A stretch of 64,000 nt of DNA, taken from the NCBI GenBank assembly GCA_002897115.2, contig BCIH01000012.1:700275-764274 (forward strand), given 5' to 3'. Every line of letters begins with the position of its first letter. The stretch's first letter is position 1. The stretch comes from Prototheca cutis (lineage: Eukaryota; Chlorophyta; Trebouxiophyceae; Chlorellales; Chlorellaceae). A program made the translations under genes and the position numbers. The notes under the pieces are model-generated. The model saw nothing but the letters and a program-made list of their open reading frames with translations. It did not search any database and was not told the DNA's origin. Of the stretch, positions 9,835 through 21,469 are shown in pieces.

Positions 9835-12800
9835 ATGGCACAGGATTACGAGTACCAGCCTGCCAGTCCAGGCTTGAGCAGGGGCTCGCCGCAGGTCAGC
9901 CTCAAGCTTACCTCCCAAGGCCCTGACGGCCAGGTGGCTGTCCAGCTGGTCTCAGGGGGGGAGGTGGCCCACGAGGAGGGCGCTGCGTCTGCGCAGGAGC
10001 ACGCTGCTTCACACGTCCCCAGCGCAGGTGGGCAGACTCGGTGGCGGCCAGTGCATTGCATGCAAGTCGTGGGTTCATGGTGACTGCTGCCCCTTCTGTG
10101 GAGAAACGAGGCCCTGCGTTGCGATGGGGACACCAGGTGGCACAACGATTGCCACTCCACTGCCCCGAAGCCGGACCAGTCTTGCACTTTGCAGGCAACG
10201 CAACAGAAAACGGAAGCCACGCAGTGTCCGAGGGACCTGCGCCGAGCGACGCACCAGTCTTTGCCGCCGCTGACGCCTCCTGCCCCATTGACGTTGGCGC
10301 GATCCTGGACAAGGCTGTCGTCGCAGACCAGGAGGCCGAGCAAGAGGTGACGGGTAAACAGGCACAGGTCGGAGAAACGGCAANAGAGGCCGCTGCAGAG
10401 GTGCTCTCCACCACGTCCGCACCGGTCACTGTCAACGGCGACCTGCACGCCCCGGGCGCTCCTCCCACCAGCAGCAGCGCTGCCCAGGANCCAGCAGTGC
10501 CTACGGCCTCGCGTNGCCTGCCGTCGCTTCCCGAGCGCAGACCGGCTGTCAAGAAAGCGGGGCTGCCCCTGCTGCCCACGCGGCCAGGACCCTCTCCGGC
10601 CGGTCTGGGCTTGGGCCTGCCCGGGCGCCGGCCTGCCGCCAACGGACCCNCAGATTCTCGAGGGGAAGCTTCTGCGCCTGCCGAGGCACCTGCCGTCCGA
10701 AGACCCATTGAAAACGCACCTGTGGCGTCCAGCGAGCCCATTGCCACTGCTACAGCGGCACAGGGCCCCCGCGGCCCGTTCCTGCCCCCGCGCCGGACAG
10801 GTATCGAGCCTGCTGCCAAGCCCGCCGAAAAGAGGGTGAGCGCTTTCGAAACCGTGCCTGCTGCGAGTGCAGAGCAAGGAGCTGCTGCGGCCACGCTCGA
10901 GGATCACACAGTGGAAGGAGAAGAAGAAGGTGAGCGGGCGCCTGCACCGCCAACGCCTTCGGCCACGCCGGCNCCCCAGCAACCTGCAGCCGAGGCCGGC
11001 GTTCCTACCACTGCTGCTGCTGGTGTGGGGGGACCGTCAGCCTCAACCACAACCACTTCGGCCCCTTCGAGTGCGGGCGTCTCACGGTTTGCAGCCGATA
11101 TGGCTGCTCGGGCCGAGGCCGCGCGGACGGCGGCTGCGGCGGCCGAGGCCGCCGAGGCCGCCGACCCCGCGCTGCGTTCGATGCGCACTGCGGTACAGGG
11201 CTTTAGGGTGTCGATCCACCGCGTCGCAGCACGGTTGGGCGTCGACCCGCGGGCGTCGGTGCTGCAGCAGGCGCTGTACCGCCTCAACATGGCGGAGCGG
11301 CTGCAGCTGCCGCGCATGGGAGGCGCCTCGGGCGCCGGCAGCGCCGCGGCCGACGCCGCGGCTCAGGCAGAGGCCGAGGCCGCCGAAGCCCGCGGCGACT
11401 CCATGAGCCTGAACGTGACCCTGCTCGTAGTCGGTCTGCGCGGCACGGGCAAGACCGCCACCATCGCCAGTCTTCTGAGTCCTCCTGTCCAGGTCCACGG
11501 CGTGGGTGNTACTGGTTTTGTTGGTGGCGGAGACAACGCGGTGTCCGGTCAAGCTCGTGCCCCCGGCACGNCAACAGCAGCCTCGACACAAAGCAGCACC
11601 CNCCCACCGGCCACATATGCCCCGACCGAGCATGTGGAGATCCGGCGCGGTTCCGTGGGCGGCATGGACTTGACGCTGGTCGACACACCCGGTCTCGCCA
11701 CGGGCCCCGGCGCGTCGGCGCGGAATGCGTCCATCCTCCGTGCCATCCGCCGCGCGTTNGACCANCACCGCCCGCACGCNGTGCTGTACGTCGACCGGCT
11801 GGATGCCCCCCGCCGTGACGGNGCAGAACTGCCCGCACTNCGCGCGCTGGGCGACGCGCTGGGCCCCGAAGCTTGGTTCTCGACGGTGGTGGTGGCCACG
11901 CGGGCGGCGGCGCCGCCGCCCGACGGCTCGACCGGCNCGCCTCTGTCGTCGGAGGCCTACCTCCAGAGCCGGCAGCAGCAGCTTGTGCAGGTTCTCAGGG
12001 CAGTGGCAGGGGACGCACGCATGATGAACCCCGTGGCACTCGCGGAAAACTCGCCCGTCTGCGCGGCCGACGCGCGGGGCGAACCCGTGCTGCCCAGCGG
12101 CGTCGCCTGGCGCCGCCACTTGCTCATGCTCGCCGCCACCACGCGTGTCTTGAGTGAAGCCAGCACCCTGCTCAAGCCCGAACGCACTGGTGGTGGTGCT
12201 GGCGGGTCTACGGGCGCCCGCGTGGCCAGGGGTGGGCCTTTCGGCGGGGGCTCGATGAAGGTCCCGCCCATGGCCTGGCTGCTTGCCAAGCTCGTGGAAT
12301 TCCGGACACCACGCAAGTACCCCGACGACGAGCGGGCGCTGCTGCGCAACGAGGCCGAGGCCGAGGCGCCGGGGGCCACGCGCTCGCAGAAGGAGGACGC
12401 ACGGGCCAAGAGGCAGCGCTTTGTCCGCGAACGCGCCGAAGAGGCGCGGGCAGGGCAGGATGCCGTGCCCATCCTGGCGCCGGAACCTGCGCTGGGGCCC
12501 CGATTTGACCCCGATGTGTCGGGCCACCGCTATCGTGTCCTCGAAGCCCCGGACTCCCTGCTTACGAGGCCGGTCGTCGGGGAGGGCGGCGTCGACCACG
12601 AGGACGGCATCGACTCTGTCCAGGCGGAAAAGGGCGGCGTCCTGCGCCGACGTGGCCAGTTCCTGGACGGCGTCCCGGCCCTGGCATGGGTACAAGTCCA
12701 AAAGGACAAGAACAGCCTCACCTTCCAAGGTCGGTTGTTTGGGGAATTTGGGGGGATTTTTGGGGGGGGGATTGGGTTTCTTTGTGGTTGGGCCTGAGGC

Positions 12801-13607
12801 TCGCTGGGTTACGTGTCTGAGTCTCGCCAGAGAACAACGATAAAAGTACTATACTGCACAAAAAGGCAGCCGCCAAATGCCTCGATAAACACCAACAACA
12901 ACGCCAATAATCAAACAGGCGAGGCCGACTGTACGGCACACCACTTCCGGGGCTGGCTGACGGCGGCCAATCTGAACGTGCAGTCGCTGCAGCGAGACAT
13001 TCTGTACACGGCCCGCGCCGACACGCGGCTGCAGTGGGCGAACCGGCGGCAGAAGCTGGCACTGGGCGTGCTGGCGTCCAAGTTGGGTGAGGACATGACG
13101 CTTCCGCTCGACCCCGGCAACTATGCTGTCGGATTCAAGCTTGACGAACGTCTTCGTCTGTCGCGGACGGTCAAGATTCGCGCGGCGGTGGGCCGTCTGC
13201 TCACAAAAGTTGGACCCAGCTTTGAGCCGGGCACGGCGTTGGCCGGCGAGTTCAAGCTCCAGGCCCCCTACGACCCCACGACGCGGGGCCTGGTCGGCGC
13301 CAGCGCACAGTGGCAGGGCCGGGGGGCGCGCGCCGCACGCCAGTCGCTGGTCCTGGGAGGCAACCTGGCTGCCGAGACGCGCCTGCCCAAGCGCGGCGAT
13401 CCGGGTCTGAAATCCGACACAAGCCTCTCGGGCAATGTCCAGTACACCACGCGGGGCCAGGGGACCATGACGATCCACGTTACTTCCCACGACGTGCCTC
13501 AGCTTGCGCTGGCCATGCTNGTGCCTGTGCTGCGCACGCTGTGGGACAAGGCTACGGGCGCCGGTGCCGGCGCGGTGCAGGAGCTCCCCCAGGAACAACT
13601 TTACTGA
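9835..13607 (+). CDS. TOC159: Chloroplast preprotein import receptor, Toc159 family
   Basis: GTPase receptor of the TOC complex in the outer chloroplast envelope. Exons 9835-10027, 10195-12729 and 12919-13607 join in phase to about 1,138 residues. The N-terminal A region (about residues 1-510) is Ala/Pro/Glu-rich and only mildly acidic. The G domain has the P-loop GLRGTGKTATI, the Asp of VDTPGL, and VLYVDRLDAPRRD, a signature of Toc159 GTPases rather than of other AIG1-type GTPases. The C-terminal M domain has FDPDVSGHRYRVLE and a long region rich in alternating beta strands ending at 13607, which anchors the protein in the outer membrane. About ten single Ns lie in the A and G regions. It shares a divergent promoter with the gene at 9066. 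Toc159, Toc132, Toc120 and Toc90 cannot be told apart here. Confidence 0.92.
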
Positions 13608-14692
13608 GTGGTCTGTTCGCGCTCTCGTTAGCCAAGCTGCAGTGCCTGAAGACCGGCATGGTGCCACGTCACTCCCTGGATGTCCGCGGCTGCTTGGGCT
13701 CCCCTGCCCACATGCACACGCGCATTCATGCACAAATCTGCACACATACCTTCTCCTTAACTGGCTGGCAGTAACGGTGGATGGATCTCCTGCTTTCTCC
13801 ACCTTTGTGTCTTTCAGCCGCGCCGCCCCCCCCCCCCCCCCCCCCCCCCCCAAGATGTCTGATGCAATGGTGCAGCGTGAACCGGGAGGGGAGTATGGGA
13901 AAGGGAGCAGGAATGTGCAGGGATAGGTGAATGGCATGGAGGTTTGGCTGCAGATGGTTGGAAGGCAGATGTGAGGACCGTAACCGATAGCACCCCCCGT
14001 GTAACAGTGCGCACACCCTGCTCNTTAGGTCTCAATCTTGCTGCGCTGGTCCCAGGGAGTTTGCATCAAGCGAGCCTGGTGTGGGATGCGCACCCGGCTC
14101 CATCCGGCTGGGGAATCAGTGCAGAGGGGAGGCACCACAGTCCGGAGANTGGGCCCATTAGGGGCTTGGTAAACAAGTGCATTTGAAAGCAGGAGCNTGC
14201 AAGCGGCGACCGGCACAAACGTGCATCCTCTGGGTGAGCCATCCGGCGTGGACACGGCTCGGGTCAAAGGATCCAGGTATACAAGCGAAAGAACTCAAGT
14301 TGTCTGGCCTTGTCTGCTGGCAGCGCAGCAGTGCAGGCCAGTGTGTTGCGGTGCAGTCAGCCAGCAGTCGGCAGCCCCGTGGCCAAGTGCATGTGTGGCG
14401 AGCGAGGAGCGGCAGGGGCTGCAGGGACCCGCCATGAGCGAATGTGCGCCANGTCGAGCCCAGGAGCCGATGGCTGGGGATGTGCGATTTACACGAACCG
14501 CAAACGAGGCGTGTNGACGCCCGGTGCAGCGGCCACAGTGACAATTCTTCCAAGTTCTTCTCAGCTGCAGGGGTGGCTGCATGCGGCCGCGTGACAGCTG
14601 CACGCATGGATGCATGAATGCGGCTGTGTGATGGCCCGCATACGGACGGATGGAGGCCCCTCCTGCGTATGCATCGACGAATGATTCTTTCC
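13608..14692. other. Intergenic region with a C tract (3' ends of Toc159 and the acyl-ACP thioesterase)
   Basis: The region holds two converging 3' ends. It contains a pure C run at about 13826-13852, a TGTAA near 14000 on the plus strand, and TTACA at 14489-14493 (TGTAA on the minus strand, 200 nt beyond the thioesterase stop). Three Ns are present. No gene is recognised. Confidence 0.5.
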
Positions 14693-16132
14693 TCAGGACG
14701 TCTGTTCGTCCTCGGGNGGCAGGCGCCAGGTCGTGCGAGCGCGGACGAGCTCCGTCTCCCCCCGGAGCAGGGAGTGGACGTAGCAGGGCGGGTGCCGGCC
14801 CGCACCGTTGTTGGTTAGCGCTTTCTGCGGGGCCACCTCCTGGGCATGGGAGGCAATGACGTCGCCCGCGTGGCACTCTGCCTTGAAGTCGATCTCGATC
14901 TGGTAGAGGTGGCCGGTGTCGTAAACGTCCTTGGGCACGGCCTCCAACGTCCAGCCCAGGTAGGCGACATTGTTCACATGCCCGTTCATGTCCATGTCGC
15001 AGCGACGCGCCACCTGGCGGTGCCCACGCAGCGCGCTGGGCTCGCGCACGGCGGGGAGCTTGGCCCGCGTGACGTCCTCGGGCAACGCCAGCCGCGGCGG
15101 CTCCCGCGCGAAAAACGCGCTCTTCACCCGCACCAGCTCCGGCATGCGGTTCGGCCGGCGCGTGTGGATGTTGATCATGACCCATGTCGACGTGGCAGCC
15201 GCCAGGACCTCGCCGGTCGCCAGGTCACGGACCAGCCACTCGCGCTGCGCGCCCAGCTTGCCCGCAGCCTGGAACCACGTCTCCACCTGCACAAGGTCGC
15301 CCCAGCGAGGGTACCGCTGCACCTGAATCTGCATGCGTGTCATCACGAAAATCAGACCAGCCTCCTCCAGCTCAGGGTCTGTCGCAAAGCCGGCCGAGCT
15401 ACGGCCCCACATCGCGACGGCATGGTTGCCTGCCGCCTCCTGCAGGATGTTTGCCAGAGCCGACATCGTCAATAGCTGCGACGGGCCAGCCTCATTGCCG
15501 CGGATCCTGTGGAAAAGTGGAAGGGGGTGGGGTGGTCGGAGGAGGAGTGCGCGTGCCCGCAAGTATAATCCCCCCCCAGTCCAGGGGAGTCCAGAGAGCC
15601 CTGGTCTTTGCACATGCCCCAAGAAGTTTGGGTCAGGTCAGAGACACACTGACAGCAACTCTCGGCTCCCCTGGCAGGCCTGCCCAGGCCGTCGAATCAA
15701 CAGTACATGTATTGTAACGCGCGTCGAGCTCAAAGCGACACGCCTGTAACGCCTGGATCGCCAGCCCATGCGCGACGGCGCTCGCCGTTCCACCCCACTG
15801 TTTAACCCAACGTAATCCAAGGCGCACACGGTTTGTCCAACCTCCGCCCCGCACCTGTGCTCCTCCAGGAAGACTCGCTTATCTTCGACCATCTTGCAGG
15901 GTTCCAGCTGCGTCCAAAACTCCTGGGCTGGCTCGGGCCGGGTGAGCGGGACGCTGCCCACTGTCCGCGGTTTGGCCTTGACTGCAGCAGCACTGAACGC
16001 CGCTGCTCTCCTCCCTCGCCGCTGGAGCACGCCGGTGACCGCCGTACTAGCTCCCCAAACGGGTTTTGATGAAAATGAATGCTGGCTAACCCCGCCAAAT
16101 AGCCGAGATTGGCTGCTTGTCATCGTCGTCAT
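14693..16132 (-). CDS. Plastid acyl-ACP thioesterase (FatA/FatB family)
   Basis: Hydrolyses acyl-ACP in the plastid stroma, ending fatty-acid synthesis and releasing free fatty acids for export. Exon 1 is 16132-15855 and exon 2 is 15506-14693; they join in phase 2 to 363 residues, the usual family length. The N-terminus is rich in Ser, Arg and Ala, like a transit peptide. The two hot-dog halves are visible: LANILQEAAGNHAVAMWG, then WGDLVQVETWFQAAGK, WLVRD and WVMINIHTRRPNRMP. The catalytic set is present: Asn267 and His269 in MDMNGHVNN, and Glu303-Cys304 in FKAECHAGD. One ambiguous base lies near the C-terminus. The DMDMNGHVNN form fits both FatA and the single algal FAT, so chain-length preference cannot be read. 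It is divergent from EMC3. Confidence 0.92.
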
Positions 16133-16562
16133 GACTGGACGGTGCTGTCGTGCAGTGGTTGCACTGGGGAGGGCCGTTGAGGCGATGCACTGGCTGCAAC
16201 CAATATCAGAAGGGCATGGCCAGGCCGGATATATTGTGAGGAATAAAGCTTGGCAAGGAGACTGACTGTTCCGTGGGTGCCAGCTTTGACTTACTACTCG
16301 GCCGCTCTGCCAGATTGCAGGGATCACTTGTTCAGATCGAGCGCCCTGAACGCGGGTCCCGCGATTCTCCAGGAACCCAAGTCGTCTTGTCGACAAAATG
16401 GCCAGAACCCCCCTTCGAACTCTCCGTCCAGGAAACATCCCATGCGCTTGATTTGATACCGATTAGGAGATCGTTGGCCTTGAACCTGCCGTTCTCGAGC
16501 GCCCCGGAGAGTCCCGCGAGGCCAGGCACGCAGCTGCCCTGTCGGAGCCCAGAACGGCAAGG
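16133..16562. promoter_or_regulatory. Short divergent promoter between acyl-ACP thioesterase and EMC3
   Basis: 430 bp separate the two start codons (16132 minus, 16563 plus). No coding sequence is seen. Both genes must take their core promoters and 5' UTRs from this interval. Confidence 0.5.
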
Positions 16563-17983
16563 ATGGCTGGGCCTGATCTCTTGTTGGACAAGGATGTCAG
16601 GGACTGGGTGCTCATCCCCCTGACAGTCAGCGTCATTCTCATGAAGCTTGTGCAGCAGTATGCCGTCAAGGTAGGGGTGATGGGGTGCATCAAAGATTGG
16701 AAGGGCCTGTTACCCTGTGCAGGCCCTCTGAGGGGCAAGGCAATGCCGCTTTGCCCACACCCTGGTACCCGGGACTGACGGGTCCTGGCAAGATGTGCAA
16801 CCCTGTGACAGATGATGGCCGCACCCAAGCCCAGCGAGCCGCCAAAGCAAGCCGAAGTCCAGCAGAAGACAGTGCTGGCCCGGAGCGGCCTCCTGCGGAC
16901 CAGCCACGCCTTTATCTCTGAGTCTGGCTTCCGCCAGCGGACCGCATACTTTGCTGGCAAGGTTTGTGCTTGTGTGGGTGTACGATTGGTGCTGTCCACT
17001 GTGTGCAAAGGTGTCTTGGTGGAGGAACCATCGCCAGACTCGGAAGACCGGCAGGCAGTCCAGGGATGTCAAACTACCAGGCAAAATTGCCACTGCACAT
17101 CAGACTGATCTCTCCCCTTCCCTTTCCCAAACGCAGGACGGCATTCTGCACCAGAAATTCCCGGCCAAGAATTTGAACGACATGATGGGCAGCCCTGACT
17201 TCATGCAGGGCATGCTGAAGCAGCAGATGGGAGGCCTTGTGCCCCAGGTGCGCATGTCATTGCCCTTTTGATATGCTCATGTGATTCCTTGTGTGTTTGC
17301 TTTGGGGGTTGCAGGGACAAACAGAATGCAAATCAACCCCTGACTAGGCATCCAACCCCGCTGCTTATGCAGATGGCAATGGGTGCTTTTGTGAACTACT
17401 TTTTCTCCGGCTTCATCCTGGGTCGGGTCCCTTTCTCCCTGTCGCCCAAGTTCCGGGCCATGTTGCAGCGCGGCATCGACCTGCCCGCGCTGGATCCCAG
17501 CTACTTCACCTCGCTGTCGTTTTACATCATGGCCCTGTTTGGGCTGGGCGGCGCCTTTCGACTGCTGTTTGCCGAGGACGCCATCAACGACGCTGCCCAG
17601 ATGGCGGCCATGCAGATGAACCCCTTGGGCGGGACAGGGACGCCGAATTTTGACCCTGCCAAGGCCTACGAGACAGAGCGCCAGGCCCTTGACGCAGTGC
17701 GTGTGTGGTGTGCTCGTGCTCAGGATTTTTTCTTTTTGCTTTATTTTTATTTTTTATTTTATTTATTTATTTTTTTTGGGGGGGGGGGGGGGGGGGGGTA
17801 GCATTCTTTCTGCGGGAGGGGTATCTGCACAAACCAGGGCCCACTCAGCACTCCAACAGCCCTCCTCCCCACTCACTCGCTCCATTCATGGGTGTTTTTT
17901 TCCTGCAGACCGACCACAGGTCCAGGCTTGCGGGCACAGAACAGCGTGCACTTGCTGTTCTCCAGGCGAGCTCAACGGCCTGA
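16563..17983 (+). CDS. EMC3: ER membrane protein complex subunit 3
   Basis: Core subunit of the EMC insertase of the ER membrane, a member of the Oxa1/YidC/Get1 superfamily. Exons 16563-16670, 16812-16961, 17137-17247, 17373-17696 and a short last exon 17909-17983 give about 255 residues, the normal length. The start reads DKDVRDWVLIPLTVSVILMKL, matching the family N-terminus and first membrane segment. Later marks are QQMGGLVPQ, FVNYFFSGFILGRVPFSLSPKFR (second membrane segment with conserved loop), LDPSYFTSLSFYIMALFGLGG (third segment) and the C-terminal helix ETERQALDA. The last exon (TDHRSRLAGTEQRALAVL) is assigned from phase and its likeness to the plant C-terminus, so it is less certain than the rest. 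Intron 4 carries a T-run followed by a G-run. Confidence 0.9.
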
Positions 17984-18596
17984 GGGAGGTTTGGCGTTGC
18001 AGGTGGCCTTTCCAAGAAAGCATGCTGCCCGGTGCAACCGTGTATATAGTAAGGATGGGATCGCTGGTCGGAGGGAGTTTCGAACGATGAGCACAAGGAC
18101 AACCATCTGGATCGGCGGACCTCGTGAGAGTCGACAGCTGCGCTGCCTCCGTGTTCGAATTCAGCAGGAGGGAGGGGGACAGGTGTTCAGCTCTTGGACC
18201 GCTCGGGCTCTGTTGCGCCCGAGGTTCTGCTGGCAGATGCCCAGTCTTTCGAGGATGTCCCAAAGTGGTTGCAATACGGCAACCCCAAGGATGACTTCAG
18301 TGGGAAGCTCCACGAAACCACCGGCCCCCTGGGCTGCCAGCACTGGCCGGCTGGCTGAACATATCCCGACCATGTGCCCTACACTCGTGCTGCAAAGTTA
18401 CCATCATTAACAAAAGAATTGCACGGCATGGCACGGAAAGGGTGCGAGCGTTGAGGTTTGGACGAAAGCATGTGACAGTCGCCCTGGAGGAGAGACCTGT
18501 CCTTATTCAGTGGGCCGATTGCTTCCGTGAAGCACTGGGCACTGCGGCGGGGTGCCCGCAAGGTCCCGGCTCGGCCTGCCCAAGTCCATGGCCGAC
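17984..18596. other. Region between EMC3 and RPC25 3' ends
   Basis: 613 bp between two converging genes. It is mostly without support for coding, except for a possible two-exon small gene at 18022-18358 listed separately. Confidence 0.5.
18022..18358 (+). CDS. Possible small two-exon gene, unrecognised
   Basis: A short ATG exon (18022-18048) ends at a strong donor ATA|GTAAGG. After a 142-bp intron ending TTCAG, an in-phase exon (18191-18358) reads LLDRSGSVAPEVLLADAQSFEDVPKWLQYGN and stops, giving 64 residues. The second exon has protein-like composition. The stretch SFEDVPKWL recalls the switch-distal helix of Ras-like GTPases, but the rest does not fit that fold. It could instead be chance or untranslated sequence of EMC3. 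I do not recognise it. Confidence 0.25.
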
Positions 18597-19926
18597 TCAC
18601 TGCTGCATGTCCCCGCTTTCTTCGTACCAATGGACCATGCCCAGACCATCGCCATCGGCCTTGGTGGCAATGGTCAGCGGTGCATGCGGAGCCGCAGCAC
18701 TGCCCGGCACAGGCTCGCCTGCTGCTGCTGCGGCAGCCTGCTCCAAGGGTGTGGGCAGGGCACGGAAGGTCAGCCCTGTCACCTGCAGCCGCACGCGCAG
18801 CCCGGTCTCAAAGAACAGTCGCGACACTGAACCATCGTCGTCCTCCATGTCCCAGGACCATGCCTTTTTTGGTGGTGGTAGTGTGGGTGTGGGTATTGGG
18901 GGGGGGGTGTGAGGGTGAGGCAGGAAACAGAGGAGTTGCTTGTTTGACCAATAGGCATGACAAAAGGCCAACACAGGCACATCCGTTTTGTAAAACATCG
19001 CACTTCCTCATCACCGCGGACCCACCTGTTCTTGTGCATCCCAGGAGTGGGGGTCGGGCATGCCGTAGGGAGGGATGTAAAGGTCCTCGAAGAAACCCAG
19101 GCTCACTTTGACGCCATGCCTGTATTGTAGTTGAGGGAATGGGTGGGTTGCACGGTGACAAGTTCATTTTTTTCTCACATTGCCCGGCAAGGAATGTGGC
19201 CCCTTTGTGGCAGTACTGCTGGCGTTCGGGAGGTGGCCCTCCTCAGGCTCCCCTACTGGCACCAACCCCACACATGACCCACCATCCTCCTCCCTCTCCC
19301 TAGCATGCACACACCGCACAAAAGCAGCAGTACGCACTCTTGGTGCTGTGAGATGACCTTGCCGATGATGAGCTCTCCCGGGCTGGGTCGGAAGGCGACC
19401 ACCCGAAAGGTGGCTTCCACATGGGCACCACCGTCCGAGGTGAACACCTGTCCCTCGGAGATGGACAGGATGTCATAGATGGTGACCACCAGTCCCAGCT
19501 CCAAGACCACCTTGTCCAGGAAGGTGGCCTCCAGCACCGCTGTCACCGCATCAGCAATGGGCTCTTGCAAGTTCTGCGGTGGTGGTGGGTATGGGCGAGG
19601 GATGGATGGATGGCGGATCAGGGAATTCCTGCACGAGCACATGCAAGCAGCGGTGGGTTCCTGCAAGAAGAGAATCATGGTCACTACGAAGGGACTTTGA
19701 ACGTCGGTGCATATGGTGTGTGCAGGAAGCCACGGGTGGCGCTTCCTCAGCAGCGCCCTCCCCTGAAACCCCACAGGCAGGCAACTGCTGTCCTGCTGCC
19801 CGGGGTGCTGTCCACGACATGAGACGCCATGAAAGCTCGTCTGTTCACAGCATACACACTTGATCAATGCTAGCATACCTTTGGTTCGATGCGGACCTTG
19901 TCCTGGAGAGTGCAGAGGACAAACAT
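18597..19926 (-). CDS. RPC25: DNA-directed RNA polymerase III subunit RPC25 (RPC8/POLR3H, Rpb7 family)
   Basis: Stalk subunit of RNA polymerase III in the nucleus, which helps start transcription of tRNA and 5S genes. Exons on the minus strand are 19926-19879, 19573-19338, 19119-19026 and 18863-18597, all in phase, giving 214 residues (family about 205-215). The start MFVLCTLQDKVRIEPK is diagnostic. Exon 2 has the SHS2-type domain with ITDAV-like helix, DKVVLELGLVVTIYDIL and DGGAHVEATFRVVAFRPSPGELIIGK. Exon 3 starts the OB fold: HGVKVSLGFFEDLYIPPYGMP. Exon 4 gives AWSWDMEDD, LFFETGLRVRLQV, an Ala-rich insert and the terminal GLGMVHWY. RPB7 and archaeal RpoE are the relatives, but the N-terminal and C-terminal signatures favour the Pol III form. 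Confidence 0.92.
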
Positions 19927-20866
19927 TCCGGTCTGCGGCCGCCGGCTATCATCTCCGCGACATCACAGTTCGAGGGCCAGAGCCCTCGTCACGATCTCCA
20001 ACTCTTGCAGTAAATCACGAACGAATTACACAGTAAGAATGCGCAAATATGCCTGCCACACAAGAGCCCTGGGAGCGGATTGGGTATGACGTCCCCCTTC
20101 CAAAATGGCAAACTTGCTGATTCTCATCTGGCGGTGGGTGGTGGGAAGGTGGGGTGGGGCACCGGGAACGTTTGCCCATCCTCTGCCCCTTGCTGCGCAT
20201 AGTCCATTGGTTCTGCTTTATTCGGCTCTATGACAAGTAAAACTGCACAAACCATGCTTACAGATAGACATGCCATATGTACATTGCCCAGCACGACACA
20301 GCACGCACGGGGTGGTTTCCCCTGCTTGGGAAATCAAGCGTCCAGGCAAGCTTCTACCATGCAGGGCAAAAATAATGCAACCAGCTCGCCAGCAACAGCG
20401 TCGCATCACCCCGGGGGTTGCTGGGCATCACTGATGGCCGAAAAATTTCCACTCTGCAGGGCAATAGGAAGGTGGATGACCATCTTAATGATGAACCACC
20501 AAGGTGCAACAAGTGCCGTGCCAGGGGCGACTTCCAGGACTTTCTAAAACCTCCTTGCACGACCTGCCCTGCTGCCAAGAAGGAACTAAACCCATTCTCT
20601 GAGCCACGTGGCAAGGGAATGTGGTCCAACAGGCATCTTGTTTGAAAAACATGCCCTTGCTGTGCAGGTGGGAGTGGACGGATCTCGAGAAAGGTTCATC
20701 ATTTTTGCCCTGCATTGTATACAGTGCACGCTTAAGCACAATCTAAATGGCACTGGATCAAGTAACAAAATCTCAACACACTGACAACTTTGACAGGCCA
20801 CATCTGTCCACTCTGCCTGCCGGTTCTTTGCCGGTGCCATGTCAGCGTCGGCGAGGCCCCTTGCAA
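19927..20866. other. Intergenic region: RPC25 promoter and MRS2 3' flank
   Basis: 940 bp lie between two minus-strand genes. The part nearest 19926 must hold the RPC25 promoter; the rest should be the MRS2 3' UTR. I see no supported coding sequence. Confidence 0.5.
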
Positions 20867-20987
20867 TCAATCAAAGTACCGCTGCTGAAAATCGTCCAAG
20901 TCTGCATCCTCCTGCTTCACCATCTCCGATAGGTGCAAAAACTGCAGGGAATGTGTGTTTTGGGGACATGTATAGTTATTCGTGAGG

Positions 20988-21044
<57 letters not shown>

Positions 21045-21402
21045 TGCGTGCGTGTGTGGTGGACCGATTGTGACCCATAGGGAAGGCCATGTCGCTGCAA
21101 AGCCAGAGTTGCTGCGTACCAGCACTTTCATGCACCACTCCCACCCACATACACATACGCATACCAAAAAACAAACGGACTCGGTCAACTCACCGATGGA
21201 GAGTGGCAGTCGTAGACGCGGTAAAGCAAGTTGACCTCGTCAGTTGACATGGGCTTGCCCTGAACAGCCTGCATGTGTTTGGAAACGACGGTGGTTCTGG
21301 TGAGCGTGTCTATCTGGATAATGCTAGACCTGCATCAGCGGGCATGCTATGGTAAATCATGCACTATGTTCCCCAAATTTCCCCAACTTCAGCTCTCCCC
21401 CC

Positions 21403-21469
<67 letters not shown>

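Noticed and set aside
10028..10194. Cys-rich stretch (CIACKSWVHGDCCPFC) near the start of Toc159 that looks like a zinc ribbon
   Set aside because: It lies in the first intron, whose borders are phase-consistent. No other part of a zinc-finger gene surrounds it.
17841..18410. Continuous plus-strand frame of 172 codons from 17892
   Set aside because: It is in a different frame from the phase-consistent EMC3 last exon and has no ordered content.
20917..21234. Open frames coding Thr-His or Cys-Val repeats
   Set aside because: They are translations of CA/GT microsatellites in introns.
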